A DNA stretch of 64,000 bases from Heliopora coerulea (Eukaryota > Cnidaria > Anthozoa > Scleralcyonacea > Helioporidae), in NCBI GenBank assembly GCA_030142905.1, contig JASJOG010000151.1, positions 10,001 through 74,000 on the forward strand. Direction: 5' to 3'. Below the pieces are notes generated by a model, which saw only the letters and a program-made list of their open reading frames with translations, ran no database searches and was not told the origin of the DNA. The translations under genes were made by a program, and so were the position numbers. Each line of letters begins with the position of its first letter. The stretch's first letter is position 1. Shown here piece after piece: positions 1 to 11,069 of the stretch.

Positions 1-835
1 CCCTAGGTTCCTTGCCGAAGCTATCACGCATAATCTAGAACACCAAGTACTTGCCAAAGACAACAATGAAAAACTCTGGGACTATTAAATTGACAACATA
101 CTTGCCATCATGAAGACACACCACATCGAAAACTTATTTCACGCAATCAACAACATCACATACGGCATCATATTCATAATGAAAAAAGAAAAAGATTGAC
201 AAATTGCATTCTTAGATGTTTTATTAACAAGAACAGATAATGGATCAATTGAAGCTCGGGTGTACAGAAAGAAGACACACACCAACCAAATACTAAATTA
301 CAACAGCAATCGCCCCACGCAACACAAGATAAGCTGCCTCAGAACCCTTTTTGATGGCATAGACACACATTGTAGTATAGCAGAAACTACGAAGAATGAA
401 CTCAAGAATGAACTCTACGAAACCTCTCAAAAGAACAACTACCCAAAGCATTTCTTTCACCCCTTCTACAAATGAAAACAGCAGAACCGAACACAAGACA
501 CAAATATCCAAGAGAAAAACAAAACACCAATCAGACGAATAACTCTTCTCAGAAACCTTCATATTTGGGACTGAGGTTTTTACGGCAGGATGTTCTTCCT
601 GACGCCAACCCTTTTAGTTGCCTCTTACAACAGGCAGGGATACCTCGGTGCTATTCTAAACCCGGCCACCACACGAGTGATGAATAACTCTTCCCAATAT
701 TCAAAAAATTTCTGAGATAACGTCAAGAATACTAGAAAAACACAATTTGAAAGTGGCACATAAACCCGTGAACAAACTCAAATCCATGTTCACCAAACAT
801 AAAGACCAACTTGACAGCCTTGACAGACACAATAC
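1..835 (+). pseudogene. Penelope-like element, reverse transcriptase 3' remnant
   Basis: Broken frames read as the late part of a Penelope-like reverse transcriptase. The stretch FLDVLLTR followed by VYRKKTHTNQ and LNYNSN around 205-310 is the post-palm/thumb signature of these elements. Further on (about 700-830) a frame contains ISRILEKHNLKVAHKP, the linker that normally precedes a GIY-YIG endonuclease. The endonuclease itself is missing because the sequence switches to an unrelated non-LTR RT near 836. Several in-frame stops and shifts make it non-functional. The 5' part lies before the window. It is unrelated at sequence level to the much fresher Penelope-like copy at 26.3-29.8 kb. The family call rests on remembered motif similarity. 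Confidence 0.6.
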
Positions 836-1445
836 ATGATTCCCGCAGGATTATCTGAGGCGTTTAATGACCATTCTGCTAGTATTGGGCCAAAGCTTGG
901 TGGCAAAATACCCTGCAAACAAAATAGCTGCTCTTATCTCGACTATTTACCAGTTCAAAATATTAAAGTTAGTTTTCAACTTGAGACAACAAATTCTTCC
1001 AAAGTCTTTTCACTTCTGTGTAAACTAAGTGAAGCTAAGGCCACTGGTTTAGATAAAATATCTGCCTGGTTTCTCTGCAAATATTCAGACTTAATTACAG
1101 AATCCCTCTGTTTGATTTTTGACCACTTGATCAGTACAGGTATATTTCCCGAACAATGGAAATGTTCTAAACTTATACCATTATTTAAACAGGGGGATTG
1201 CAAAGATTTGAACAATTATTGCCCTATTTCGATTATTCCTGTTGTAGGAAAGGTTTTTGGGAGGGTGATTTATGATCAAGTTTATGCTTTTCTCATTGAC
1301 AACAATTTACTCTCTAACAGACAGTCAGGATTCAGATGTCTTCATTCTCTAGTTACTGGGGTTCTTGAGGCTATTAATAGCTGGGCATATAACATTGATA
1401 ATGGCATTGTTAATGCTGTCATTTTGTTAGACCTCAGGAATCCTG
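836..1445 (+). pseudogene. Non-LTR retrotransposon RT fragment (CR1/L2-like)
   Basis: An open frame reads as the first half of a non-LTR reverse transcriptase. It has the KATGLDKIS block, then IPLFKQGDCKDLNNYCPISI and NNLLSNRQSGF (the NYRPISLL and QxGFR motifs of Jockey-superfamily RTs), and ends just after the motif A approach (VILLDL, about 1425). The catalytic FADD/YVDD region is absent because the similarity stops near 1440, where an antisense transposase fragment begins. This is a truncated piece without endonuclease or 3' end. It resembles the CR1/L2-like copies at 12.8-18.3 kb only in general RT motifs. Confidence 0.7.
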
Positions 1446-1454
1446 TTGTCAAAA

Positions 1455-1990
1455 TGAAATGTATATGGCACATTAACATTATGATAAACTCCTGAAATCT
1501 AGTCACATTTTGTGATTCGTGGGTTATATGTGGAGAAATCTGCAGGAAAACAGAGTTTAGTATATAGAATGAAGGCAGTCCTGTATAAAACCTGACTTTC
1601 TTGTTGTCATTCTCAAATTCGCATTCATCAAAGGGGACCTTGTGGGTGAAGATTGGTGGGTTAAACAAGTAGTCAAACTCTTTGCATGCCAGTTTCCACA
1701 AGTTCTGTTGCATCAGTTTGTGTTCTTTTCTCTGTGGGTGTTTGTATGCTTTGAAGCTTAGATCTGAAATATGCTGCCCAAGTTCATTAAGGTTTTGCCT
1801 CTGCTTCCTTCTCTGCTTTGTGTTCCTGGCTTCTTTTCACCACTACTTCTCACTCTGTCCTAAATGCATAGTTGGCACCCAGTCGATGTTGAATTTATCT
1901 CAAGGTTTGGCAGCCCATCCACAAAGGAAATGCTTTTTACATCGCTTATCACAGGTCATCCCTGCTAATCACAGAAATCCACCACAATCT
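1455..1990 (-). pseudogene. THAP-domain / HTH DDE-type transposase fragment
   Basis: On the minus strand the frames show the end of a THAP zinc-finger-like domain (a KHF stretch followed by DWVPT, about 1880-1950), then a basic linker. Next comes a helix-turn-helix block with FDYLFNPP, VRFYTGLPSF and FQEFI (about 1470-1700). The order THAP, coiled linker, GLPS-type HTH is known from Harbinger/ISL2EU-like transposases, where a DDE_Tnp_4 nuclease would follow; here it is missing. The fragment is cut by a frameshift and by the non-LTR piece to its left. It could belong to the same family as the Harbinger transposase at 9.5-10.6 kb, but there is no overlap to test that. Confidence 0.55.
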
Positions 1991-2330
1991 TCTCTCTACA
2001 GATAATTCTCCGGCTTTTTCCCCTTGATTTACAACAATCGAAGGTACTCTTGCAAAGTACAATCCTTTATTTTGTCTGCCTTTATTGCCACAACTTATGA
2101 TCAGGCTCAGAATTATCTTCAAAACGACTCACAATCAAAGGATGCAGACACTTTGTTTGCAAGTTTGGTACACCAATATGGCGGCATAACAGTAGTTGAC
2201 AAGGATTTGGTCACACGAGTGAAAACAATATATAGAGAGAAATCCCTGAAAGGAAAAACTGCCGACCAATCAGGTTGTGTAAAACCTGTCCATCAAGTGG
2301 ACAAGAGATATAATCAAACTCTTGGCTGAA

Positions 2331-2453
2331 CTATGGGCACTGAATAAGAAACTGACCAGAAGTTTCACTCGGGGGTGCAATGTGTCCTCATTTTCCAGTG
2401 CGCATGTCTGGGGTCCGCCATGTTGGCAGCCAGATAACTCGGAGTCAGTCAAC
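2331..2453 (+). repeat. Left inverted repeat of the P-like transposon
   Basis: This segment is the reverse complement of 5601-5733 with scattered substitutions and small gaps. Shared blocks include the transposon-core words ATGTTGGCAGCCAGATAACT and ATAAGAAACTGACCAGAAGT. It is longer than the 31-bp termini of the Drosophila P element, so it may contain both terminal and subterminal repeats. Confidence 0.6.
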
Positions 2454-2569
2454 AAGGAATACAATGGAGAAAAGCTGACTTGGGCCACTAAAACTGCTTT
2501 CTTTGGAAAAGTATTTGGACGATTTACATTTTTCTTTCATATATGACCAAGGAGAGGTAGGAGATTAAT

Positions 2570-3959
2570 GTATTTATGATTAGAAAGTGTATAAAGGAAT
2601 ACTGTGGAAGAAATTCAGTTAGATATGAGCGAGCATCTTAATTCAATGATCTGACAAGAATCAAAATCTTGTTGCTTTTTATCTTCCTACCAACTTTTGT
2701 GTTAGTTCTATAGTTTTGTTTCCTTTAAAATATTGAACATACTTTCTTGATACTCAGCCGTAATTGCTTGTTTTTTTAAATCGGGTGGCTTTGGTTCCAA
2801 AATTGAAGATAGGTATACAGTAGTTTGTACATTGACATTTCTCTCTCCTGAAGCTAAATTTCACTCAGCTAAGAATAAGAATGTTTCTAAATAAACCGTC
2901 TGCATAACTCTTTCTTACGACTAGAAATTTATTCCATTTGTGAAAGATTTTAGTATAGTTCAAACATAACTACCAAAGCGACAAAAATTGTAATGTTAGG
3001 GATAGAATTTGGGGTTCAGCCAAAATGTAACTTCGAACTAAAGAGTCTTAAGCATTAAATTTCATGTTCAGGGATGTCAAGAAAGAATAACCCTATTGAT
3101 AATTTTTGTTTTAATTCTAGTTTTTAGAGTCTAAATTTCATATTTGACTGTTCTGAACTTTTTGACCGGGAAGCTTGCAAGATGTTTGAGTTGGAAGACA
3201 GTCACGAGAATGCGTCGTACAAGTCACCACAGAGACTGAAGTTCCAAATCCATTTCATGTCTAAATGTTGCATGATTACTTGAGTTCATCTTGACTTCTG
3301 ATTGTATTATTGTTATACATTAGTTTTAGGATTTATTACAATTTATTAATTTGAAATTTTGTTAAATGTTTTGCCAAATAATCTGTTGTAATCAAATATG
3401 TTTTTTCCAACCTGTCCCAATTATCTGAATAACAATCTTCTGAACTGCTTTTGCATTTACAGTATTATAAAAAGTGAACTGTAAAATGCCCTTTCCAAAA
3501 TATCACCCAGAATTGGGAAGGGGTTGTGGACAAGGACTTTAGTGTTGGGATACCTTGTGATGCATGATTTAGATGTCCTGTGTCCCATCCAGACTTAGAG
3601 CATTTTTTAATTTCAAATTATTTCCTAGTATTGTCTTTTTTCCTATATTTGTAAAAGATAATCCATTTTTTTAGCATTTTAAAGCATATTACACAAAAAT
3701 TTCTCAAAATGGGGTGTCACAATCTGTTTTAAAGAACTAAATCATGTGAGGAAACTAGAAAAATGTACAACAGAACGAAGAGGAAGGTGGAATCAAGATA
3801 TGTAAGGATTATATCTGGGATAAAAAGTAAGTAGTGAGTATTAAGTAGAAAGACTTCAAAAGAGAAAGCCTATCAAAAAGTTGGCTTTGAAAAGCAAATA
3901 GCTTATTGCATAAGATTTAAGAGTTGCCTCTTGATAGTCTCTTTAAATGTAAAGCCTGC
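2570..3959. other. No gene recognised; interior of the P-like element
   Basis: About 1.4 kb of AT-rich DNA with short T and A runs and no protein similarity I can recognise in any frame. By position it would hold the N-terminal THAP and coiled-coil exons of the transposase if they were ever present. I see no tRNA, no array and no strong repeat. Confidence 0.4.
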
Positions 3960-5006
3960 CAATTAGAGGTTGTCTGGGAGGCCTTCCATTAGCTGCCATG
4001 GGTACTGCTGAATTTCTTTTGAAATTTGACTCCATATTTGACAGTGTTGACAGTTCCACACTTCACACAACTAAATAGCTTAGGTGTGCCTTCAGCATCA
4101 AAACCACACAACACCAAGATTTTCTGAAAGAAGCCATTGCTTTCATAAAAGAATTGAAAGTATTTGATGGAAATGAAGATGTGACAAGTCAAATCAAGTG
4201 CCTCAGTGAGTGGCTGGTTACATTGAATGCAATTTTACTGCTTTGGAGTGATCTCAAATCAAACCACAAGTTCCAGTTTCTTTTCACAAGAAGGCTAAAT
4301 ACAGATGCATTGGAAAATTTCTTTGGCACCATACAACAACAGGGAGGGAATAGTGATAATCCAACATCAGTTCAATTCTCCAGAGCATTTAGGAAATTGT
4401 TTTTCAGTTCATGTCTCACTTCTTCAGCTGGGAATTGTGTTCAGGACATGGATGAGCTTCTGGCCCAGTTTGGGAGAACATATAATTCCAAGCCACTTGT
4501 CACTGCACTATCTCAACCACAAACTCTAGAAATTCGACCAACAGATTATCAGGAGACAAATGTAAGCTCAAACATCATCAAAGAGAATGGAATTGCATAT
4601 GTTTCTGGTTATTTGTTGTACAAGTGTACGAAGATCCACAGCTGTTCATCTTGCACAGAAGCTCTGGTGGCAACCAACCTAGATGATAGCAGAAAACTTT
4701 TGTCACTTCAAGGCATATCAGCAAAAGGCATCAGATTTTGGAGGCCTTCATACACCAACAAATTGTTACCCAAATTACATTACTCACCTGGAAGATGTAT
4801 TTGTTCAGCACTTATGTTGGCGATACTATTCTAAAACTATTGAAGCAAGTACCAACAACATTCCAGTGCTATGCAGAATTCCCTTTGGACTATTTGCAGA
4901 AGCTGTTTTTGAGAATGCGAATTTACTACAGTTTAAAATTTGCCAATCATGAGCTTTCCTCGGCTAAAAGAAAACATAGAAAGTACGTAAAAGTGGCACA
5001 TCTTTA
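3960..5006 (+). pseudogene. P-element/THAP9-like transposase, C-terminal part
   Basis: The frame from about 3990 through 4834 reads as the C-terminal half of a P-family transposase. SEWLVTLNAILLLW is followed by a conserved block with NTDALENFFGTIQQQGGN (about 4290-4350), then the SGYLLYKCTKIHSCSSC cysteine stretch. The block containing LENFFG is the hallmark of THAP9/P transposase C-termini. The reading shifts frame at about 4100 and again near 4790, and carries stops upstream, so it is dead. The N-terminal THAP domain, GTP-binding region and first catalytic acidic residues are not recognisable. It lies between the inverted repeats described above. Confidence 0.75.
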
Positions 5007-5600
5007 AACCACTCCATGGACAACAATTGACATCATGTATAGGAACATACACTTGTTTTAGTCTTTAAACATACTGTATGGGATAAAAGTACTGTTAAGT
5101 GGTCCAGTGTGGCCATCGATGTCTGACCATTTGAAAACTAAAGCTACCTCTATGAGTCCAGGGCTACTACAGGAGTAAACAGAGTACTTGTGAAAACCAA
5201 CAGCTTTTGGTAAAGTCAAACTGGATGAAATCGGCGCAACTCGGTAGCATAACATGTAAAATACAACAGCTTAGTTGAATGAGAGTCTGATTCAACACCA
5301 AGGTTTTTGATGACATAATTCATCCTCTTAACTAGACATACAACACATTGGCTGAAGTAGTATTCAACTACACAGGCAATTTTCACTGTAAAATACTACC
5401 ACACCAACTAATTGAAGGACAATCTGTGGAGTCTAATATTAAACATTTAAATTAGAAAAACACCCATTTTATTTTGTTAAATTACTGTAAAAATAAACAA
5501 AATTTATTCACTAACCTTTCTTTTAGATGTATCAGCCGAGAAACGTTCGAGATATAGCTGTTCTTACGATTTGACCCCTATTTTCGTAGTGTAATGTACT
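5007..5600. other. No gene recognised; 3' flank within the P-like element
   Basis: AT-rich sequence between the transposase remnant and the right inverted repeat. No coding similarity or RNA gene is visible. It is taken as the 3' non-coding part of the transposon. Confidence 0.4.
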
Positions 5601-5733
5601 GTTGACCTGTCCGCAGTTATCTGGCTGCCAACATGGCGGCCAAGATGGGCGGCATGACATGCACGAGGACAAAAACTTCAAAGGTTCTGACCTGAGTGAA
5701 ACTTCTGGTCAGTTTCTTATTCTGTGCTATGGG
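5601..5733 (-). repeat. Right inverted repeat of the P-like transposon
   Basis: Reverse complement of 2331-2453, diverged, with an extra purine-rich stretch in the middle. It contains AGTTATCTGGCTGCCAACAT and ACTTCTGGTCAGTTTCTTAT. It marks the right end of the element inferred from the transposase between the two repeats. Confidence 0.6.
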
Positions 5734-5739
5734 AATCAA

Positions 5740-6760
5740 GACCAGTTTTGTACAACACAATACTTGCAGTTTATCACAACAGAGTTGCAAGAAAAAATGC
5801 TATCTGTGAAATCACTGAGTCGTTAAATATTAATGGTGAGTAAGCCTGTAAACAATGTTTGAGTATTCACCTGTGTATTTTCAAATAATGTTATTGTGTC
5901 AGTGGCAGTATACGTGGTCTTTCAGCAACAGAGGTGTTCTACAAAATAAAAAAAAAACTTTGAAGCTATTCCAACAAGGAAATTGCAAAGGGTTGAAAAC
6001 CAAAAAGTGGATGTGGTACAGATGAAGAAACACCAAGGTCAAAGTGCCAATATTTGTCATTGCTATCATTTCTCAAAAATTATGTGGACTATAGACTTCC
6101 TCTTTCAAATCTTTATAAGGTATGTAGCCTATTTTAACTCCAGTCATCAATTGCATGGTGTTTTTTTAGCTATGGTAACTTGAAACAGGTTGTATTGACC
6201 AAACGTTTACTAGCTTCTATGTATTCTTTAAAATTTAAATAGGTGAAATACAGCAATAACAGTACCCGATTAATTGATGAAGTTGAATAGACAGAAATTA
6301 AAAATAAGGAGATCTGTGAAGATGTTATGTCAGTTTCTGTATCCACTAAGAGGCCAATTGACCATCCAAATTGCAAATAAGGGGCCAAGGAGAAAAGGCT
6401 GTAATGAAGGAAACTGGAGATCTTCGCAAAGTTATCGCAGCAGGAAAAACCCTAAATACAGAATCATCAAGTGATGCTGATGATCTATTAAAAATGATCA
6501 TGCAAAAAGACTGGCAAAGTTATGGATACATCTTCATCAGCTTCTTGTATTTTTTTTTTTTTTCATACAAAACATCCTGTTTAAGGCACAGAGTACTTCA
6601 GCCACTGTTACATAAGGCTGATTTCCAGTCAGTGGAATTTTGCACACAGATTATGCTGTATGCATGCACAGATACTAAATTGCAAAATAACAGAATGGAA
6701 AATATTCTGCCAGTCAATCGCTGAAAAAGGTTTACTGTTATTCTACTTTGTCCGTCCTCT
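5740..6760. other. No gene assigned
   Basis: About 1 kb with short open stretches (for example 6371-6540) but no domain I can name, a T-run at 6549-6562 and no repeat structure. It may be the 5' non-coding part of the MADF gene that starts near 6830 or the end of the Harbinger-type element. Confidence 0.3.
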
Positions 6761-6829
6761 GAACAGTGGAAAATTGTTTTAGCCAATCAAATTATGCCTT
6801 GAAGACCATTTCCCCAAACAAAATGGTGG

Positions 6830-8545
6830 ACAATGTGGCTGATATGTCACTGTTCAATATTGAAGAGTTTGGAAATGTGTTCGGCGAGGGAAACCTTGAT
6901 AAGTTGCTCCAAGCATATCACAAACAGAAGAGAAGCAATTTGCTAATGAAACTAGCTTCAGCAATAACCCAGATGTTTCTGTCGATGACAGAAATGGGAA
7001 CCATCAACAACATATGATTGATAGCTGCAAAGAATACAGTGTAGAAGGTTTAATCGAGGAAGTGAAAAGTCGACCTTGCCTTTGGAACACATCTTTGACA
7101 GAATACAAAGAAGTAAACTGAAAAAATGTCGCTTGGGAAGAGATTGCAAGGAAATTGAACAAAGATGTTAGTTTGGGTATAGTAAATTGTGATATTCTAA
7201 AGTGAGGACCCAATAAACTTCAATCTTAAATAAATTAAAAGCCCCATTTGTGTGAAAGTTTTGGAACTGCTTTCAATTTAGTTGTTCAGAGAGAGTACTA
7301 TGTTTAAAAAGTGTTTATTCACCCATTATATGTAATTGCTACAGGACTTCGAGATCAAGTTATTGAAAAAAAAATCAAGACCCCTTACAAAAAGTAATTT
7401 TACAGGCTGTGATCCATTGTTTGTCATGTGTTTTTCCCTCTTAAAAATCTGTCCTAGGAGAAAATTAGTGCCATTCTGGTTGAATCCATACCACTTGGGC
7501 ATGGTTTCAATTTTTTATTTATAGTCATTGATTTGATCCAGATTTAGGTTTTCAATTAACTCATAATTATGAATGTATTATTTAATGACAAATCTTCTAA
7601 TACTTATCTAAAGTCTCCTAAATAATGCTTCTAGGTTATTGTGAGCATTTGATGCATGTTTACTGTGTATACCTACACCATTTTTTAAAAGAATATTATA
7701 GTAAAAAGTTGCCAAAAGTTTAATTCCACGTATTTCTTTCATCAGTTTTTGCTGAATGGGGCCTATTTTGAAAAACTTATTCCATGAGTTTGGTTGAAGC
7801 TGCAAAATGTATACCAGTAATTGTGACAAAAGAGCAGGATTCTTTGTCAAAGCATTGCCTATTTGTGCCTAGTCCAACTTAACTGAGTATAATTTTGGTT
7901 TGTACAGAATAAAACTCAAAAGGCAAGATTATGCAGGAGTGCTTTAAGTTAATGTATTGAGTTACTGGTATGTGAGAAAGGATATAAGTTCTGTATAATC
8001 ATGCTATATCAAACATGGTTGCCATACTTTACATATTTCATTAAATGTTGTTCTTTTTGCTTGACTTTCTTAGAACTCAGTGGAAGTATTTAAAGGACAA
8101 TTTAAAAAGACGTATTGACAGGCATAAGAGGAAAAGTAGGTCTGGTTCTGCAGCAAGGAAAACTTCAAGTTGCAAATATTTTAGTAACCTGCTTTTTCCT
8201 CAGGACAAGATTGCAAACAGTGGGACAGCAGTGTCAAACTTGACTTAGACTCCTCCATAAACATGTCATTAAGTGAAAACCACCTTGCCTCTGCTGCAAG
8301 AGATGATGAATTGACACCTCCTAGCAAAAGAAAATCACCAGAAAGCTCAGAATCTTCTTATGAGCCAAGACCAAGTGATCAAAATGATGCAATGCTGATC
8401 AAAGCCCTCGAAGACTTGGACAAATCTCCAGAAGCTGATTCAGACGCATTGAAATCCCTTGGACCAAAAGAAAGGATGCGAATTCAGCATTTACTTTTTG
8501 CCCTGAAATTCCCAGTTGCTTGTTTAGACCATACCTCATCATAGG
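6830..8545 (+). pseudogene. MADF-BESS protein of a Harbinger-type element
   Basis: Two coding blocks are separated by about 870 bp that looks like an intron. Block one (about 6830-7204) has an acidic lead, then a MADF/Myb-SANT-like domain with LIEEVKSRPCLWN and AWEEIARKLN (about 7050-7165). Block two (about 8070-8545) completes it with WKYLKDNLKRR, a serine-rich linker and a BESS-like tail (LGPKERMRIQHLLFAL). Harbinger/PIF transposons usually encode such a DNA-binding partner beside the transposase, and a Harbinger transposase lies convergently at 9457-10603. A frameshift near 6937, an in-frame TGA near 7118 and another stop near 8246 make it a pseudogene unless unrecognised splicing rescues it. 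Confidence 0.6.
7205..8069 (+). other. Probable intron of the MADF-BESS gene
   Basis: No coding similarity. The MADF domain stops at 7204 and resumes in register at about 8070, directly after a pyrimidine-rich TTTTTGCTTGACTTTCTTAG that ends in AG like a 3' splice site. This is inferred from domain continuity only. Confidence 0.4.
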
Positions 8546-9456
8546 TAGAGGAGACTTTTATTCAGTTAACTTGTGTTTTAATAGAAGTGTTTTGTTTTTG
8601 AATATTGAACATAGCTTTTGGTAATGTTATAGTTAAAATGGAATAGTAAAGTTTTTCCTTGTACTACAATAATAGTTAGCACAAGTTTTACCATACCATT
8701 CAGTGCTGTAGCATGCAAGAGGATAAGGAGGATAGTTTTCCTCCATAAATTTCAGTAATAAACTACACAACCTTACTGTATATTGATTTTATTTCTACAT
8801 TAGGTAGTATTCTGGGGTTTTCTCTTTTACTTACCCAAAGGAAAAGTTGCTAGTTTGAGCCCTGAAATTACAAGAAAATACTAAAGTAATTTTTGTCACA
8901 ACTTTTAATAAGTTCATTAAATAGAAGTAGAATAAAATACACAAACTGTTTCTTGTGGAAGGTATTACATTGTAGTGATAGGTTTTTACAATAAGTAACT
9001 TTAACAGATATGTAAAGAAGCTGATTTGTTCTATATTAACTGTCAGAAATGTCTACCTTGATTTCTTTTGCACCGGTGTGGATACTTTGTATCTTAGAGA
9101 CAATGGAGACTGCAGGAAGGATGATTTTAGCATAATACCTTACACTTGCTAATTAATGAAGTTTGATGTATTCCAACATCCAGTGCTTACTAAGTTTAGA
9201 TTGTCCTGGAATTATAACTATTTTTGTTAAAAAACCATTTTGATCCTGTCAGATTATCTAAGGTTTGCTTTACATGCTCCAGAGAATTAATAGTTTAATG
9301 GTTCAGCAATATTCTTTCTAGCAGTCAGCATTTCAGTTGTTTAAGTAAAGTTTAAAGTTGATACACATCATCAAATGAGTTTGTTATTCACTGTGTCATG
9401 TCTCTTTGCCATGGAACAGCTCCTGCAAAGCTGTTGAAATATTCCTTGTATCAATT
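8546..9456. other. No gene recognised between the convergent Harbinger genes
   Basis: AT-rich DNA between the 3' ends of the MADF-BESS gene (+) and the transposase (-), presumably the shared 3' region of one element. No repeat or RNA gene is visible. Confidence 0.35.
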
Positions 9457-10603
9457 TCATACTTCCCTTGCATTTGCAGAGTAGTTGTTAGATCCAGCAG
9501 AACCAATTGGAATCAATCCAGCTGTTGAATGAGTCCCCCTCTGTCGACCACCAACATGAAGCAAACCATTTGTTTCAACATCAGGATAGCCAGCAGGACA
9601 ACTGTAGTTGCTTTGCATATGTGGTCTGATTGCCATCAAGTAATTATGTAAAGCAACTATAGCTGAAGTGGCAGAATTAGCAGTCACCTCTTTGACAATT
9701 ATTGGCCTCCTGAAAATTCTAAACCCTGAAGTTTGGTATCCCAAGTGTGTTTTCAATAATTCTACATGCTCAGGAAAGCCGATAATTAAAAATTGTCTTT
9801 GTTATGTCACCTTCAGTGCTGGGACAGGACTTCATTATATATGTTTTAAGAGGAAATACATCATCAGCCATAAAAACAAAGGGAACTTCCATGTCTGAAC
9901 ATGGTAATTTTTGGCTGGAAGGAAAACCAAGGAGTTGATGATCAATTGTGAACCCTAGCTTGCTGTTGCTATATACACCACCATCACTTTGGCGTCCTGC
10001 ATCTCCTATGTCAATGAGCATGAAACAGTCATCAAAATAACACTGAATGTCTTCTTGTAATTGAACAGCTTGGACAATGATATGTTTGCCATCAATAGCA
10101 TCTATACAGTTAGGAAAGTTCCACTTTTGTTTACAAACTTTGAAAATAGCCTTCTACTCATCTGCAGTTACAGGAACATGTAAAAAGCCCTTCTCTTCAA
10201 GAACATCCCAAATAACTGTGGTCGTCTCCTTGATTATTCTACCAACAGCTGACAGGCTTATTCAGTATGAAGCAGAAATAGTAACCTGTGCATTACCCAT
10301 GACAAGATATTGTAATGTAAGACATAGCCTTTCCTTTGGACTAACTGCTTCTTGCCTTTCGGACAACTTGACAATTCAAATGCCTATCCATGAGAGAAGC
10401 TGCTCCAAAGTAGGGGGACTCGTTCTGAATGACTTGAAGAAATACTCGTGGTTGTGAAGTTCCATTTCTTAAATAAGTAAACAAAATTCACCTTTCACAT
10501 TTCGTTTAGCAAAGATCTTTCTAACCCATTTTGTCTTCAAATACTTTGTTCACTTATAACGCCTTATTAGCACACACAGAAGAATTATTTCTGGTCTCCA
10601 TCT
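9457..10603 (-). pseudogene. PIF/Harbinger DDE transposase
   Basis: The minus strand reads in order: an N-terminal TKWVRKIFAKR region (about 10510), an HTH region with ERLCLTLQYLV (about 10310) and VGRIIKETTTVIWDVL (about 10220), then the DDE_Tnp_4 nuclease. In the nuclease, WNFPNCIDAIDGKH (first D, about 10095), LIDIGDAGRQSDGGVY (second D, about 10000) and RIIENTLG (E, about 9750) supply a plausible catalytic triad. The tail has FRIFRRPI and AIVALHNYLM, typical of the family. Several stops and at least two frameshifts (for example around 9780 and 10430) show decay. Its usual partner, a MADF protein, is the neighbour at 6830-8545. Terminal inverted repeats were not found. Confidence 0.8.
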
Positions 10604-11069
10604 TAAAAAGCAGAAAATTCCACCGAAAATATAAAAAATTCGGGCGCAATTTTCTGTCCACACAGAAAGTTCCACAGACTGGAAATCAGCATATACACAC
10701 TACCAACATAGTTGCCAAGTGCCACGCATTGAGCGTGGGACTCACACATTTGAATATCACCTCACACTTGTATCATTTCTATGAAAAAGCCCACACATTT
10801 TGTCATCTAACCCGTATTTCTCATGCAATCTCACAATGAGTGTGAGATTCTGACAGAGTAGTAACATTAAGCTACTTTGAAACTTTTAACCTTAAGCCAA
10901 GAAAACTGTGTTTAATTGACATGATAGGAATCTCCATATTCAAAACAAGCTGGGTTAGCCTGCACTGGGCGCCTTTTTTGTCACCTGCTTTGCAGGCTAG
11001 CCGCAGGTACAGCCGGTTTTCTTCTTGACAATCACAACAAAGTTTTCTATAGACTGAACAAATTTTTAT
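10604..11069. other. No gene; small GC-richer hairpins
   Basis: Non-coding stretch with short inverted repeats, for example CACGC...GCGTG near 10720-10735 and CTCACA...TGTGAG near 10828-10845, and a GC-richer segment at 10950-11010. It could be the 5' end of the Harbinger element or a separate short repeat. Confidence 0.35.

Larger units (their letters stand above)
2331..5733 (+). mobile_element. P-element-like DNA transposon with long inverted repeats
   Basis: A transposase C-terminal region of the P-element/THAP9 type (3960-5006) lies between two roughly 125-bp inverted repeats, at 2331-2453 and (reverse) 5601-5733. Both repeats contain the core AGTTATCTGGCTGCCAACAT and the block ACTTCTGGTCAGTTTCTTAT, in opposite orientation. 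The repeats are imperfect, so the insertion is old. About 1.4 kb between the left repeat and the transposase (2570-3950) shows no readable domain and may be a decayed 5' exon or intron. I could not define a target duplication. Confidence 0.55.

Noticed and set aside
2024..2329. A 101-codon open frame as a host gene
   Set aside because: No domain or codon pattern supports it, and it runs into the inverted repeat of the P-like element.
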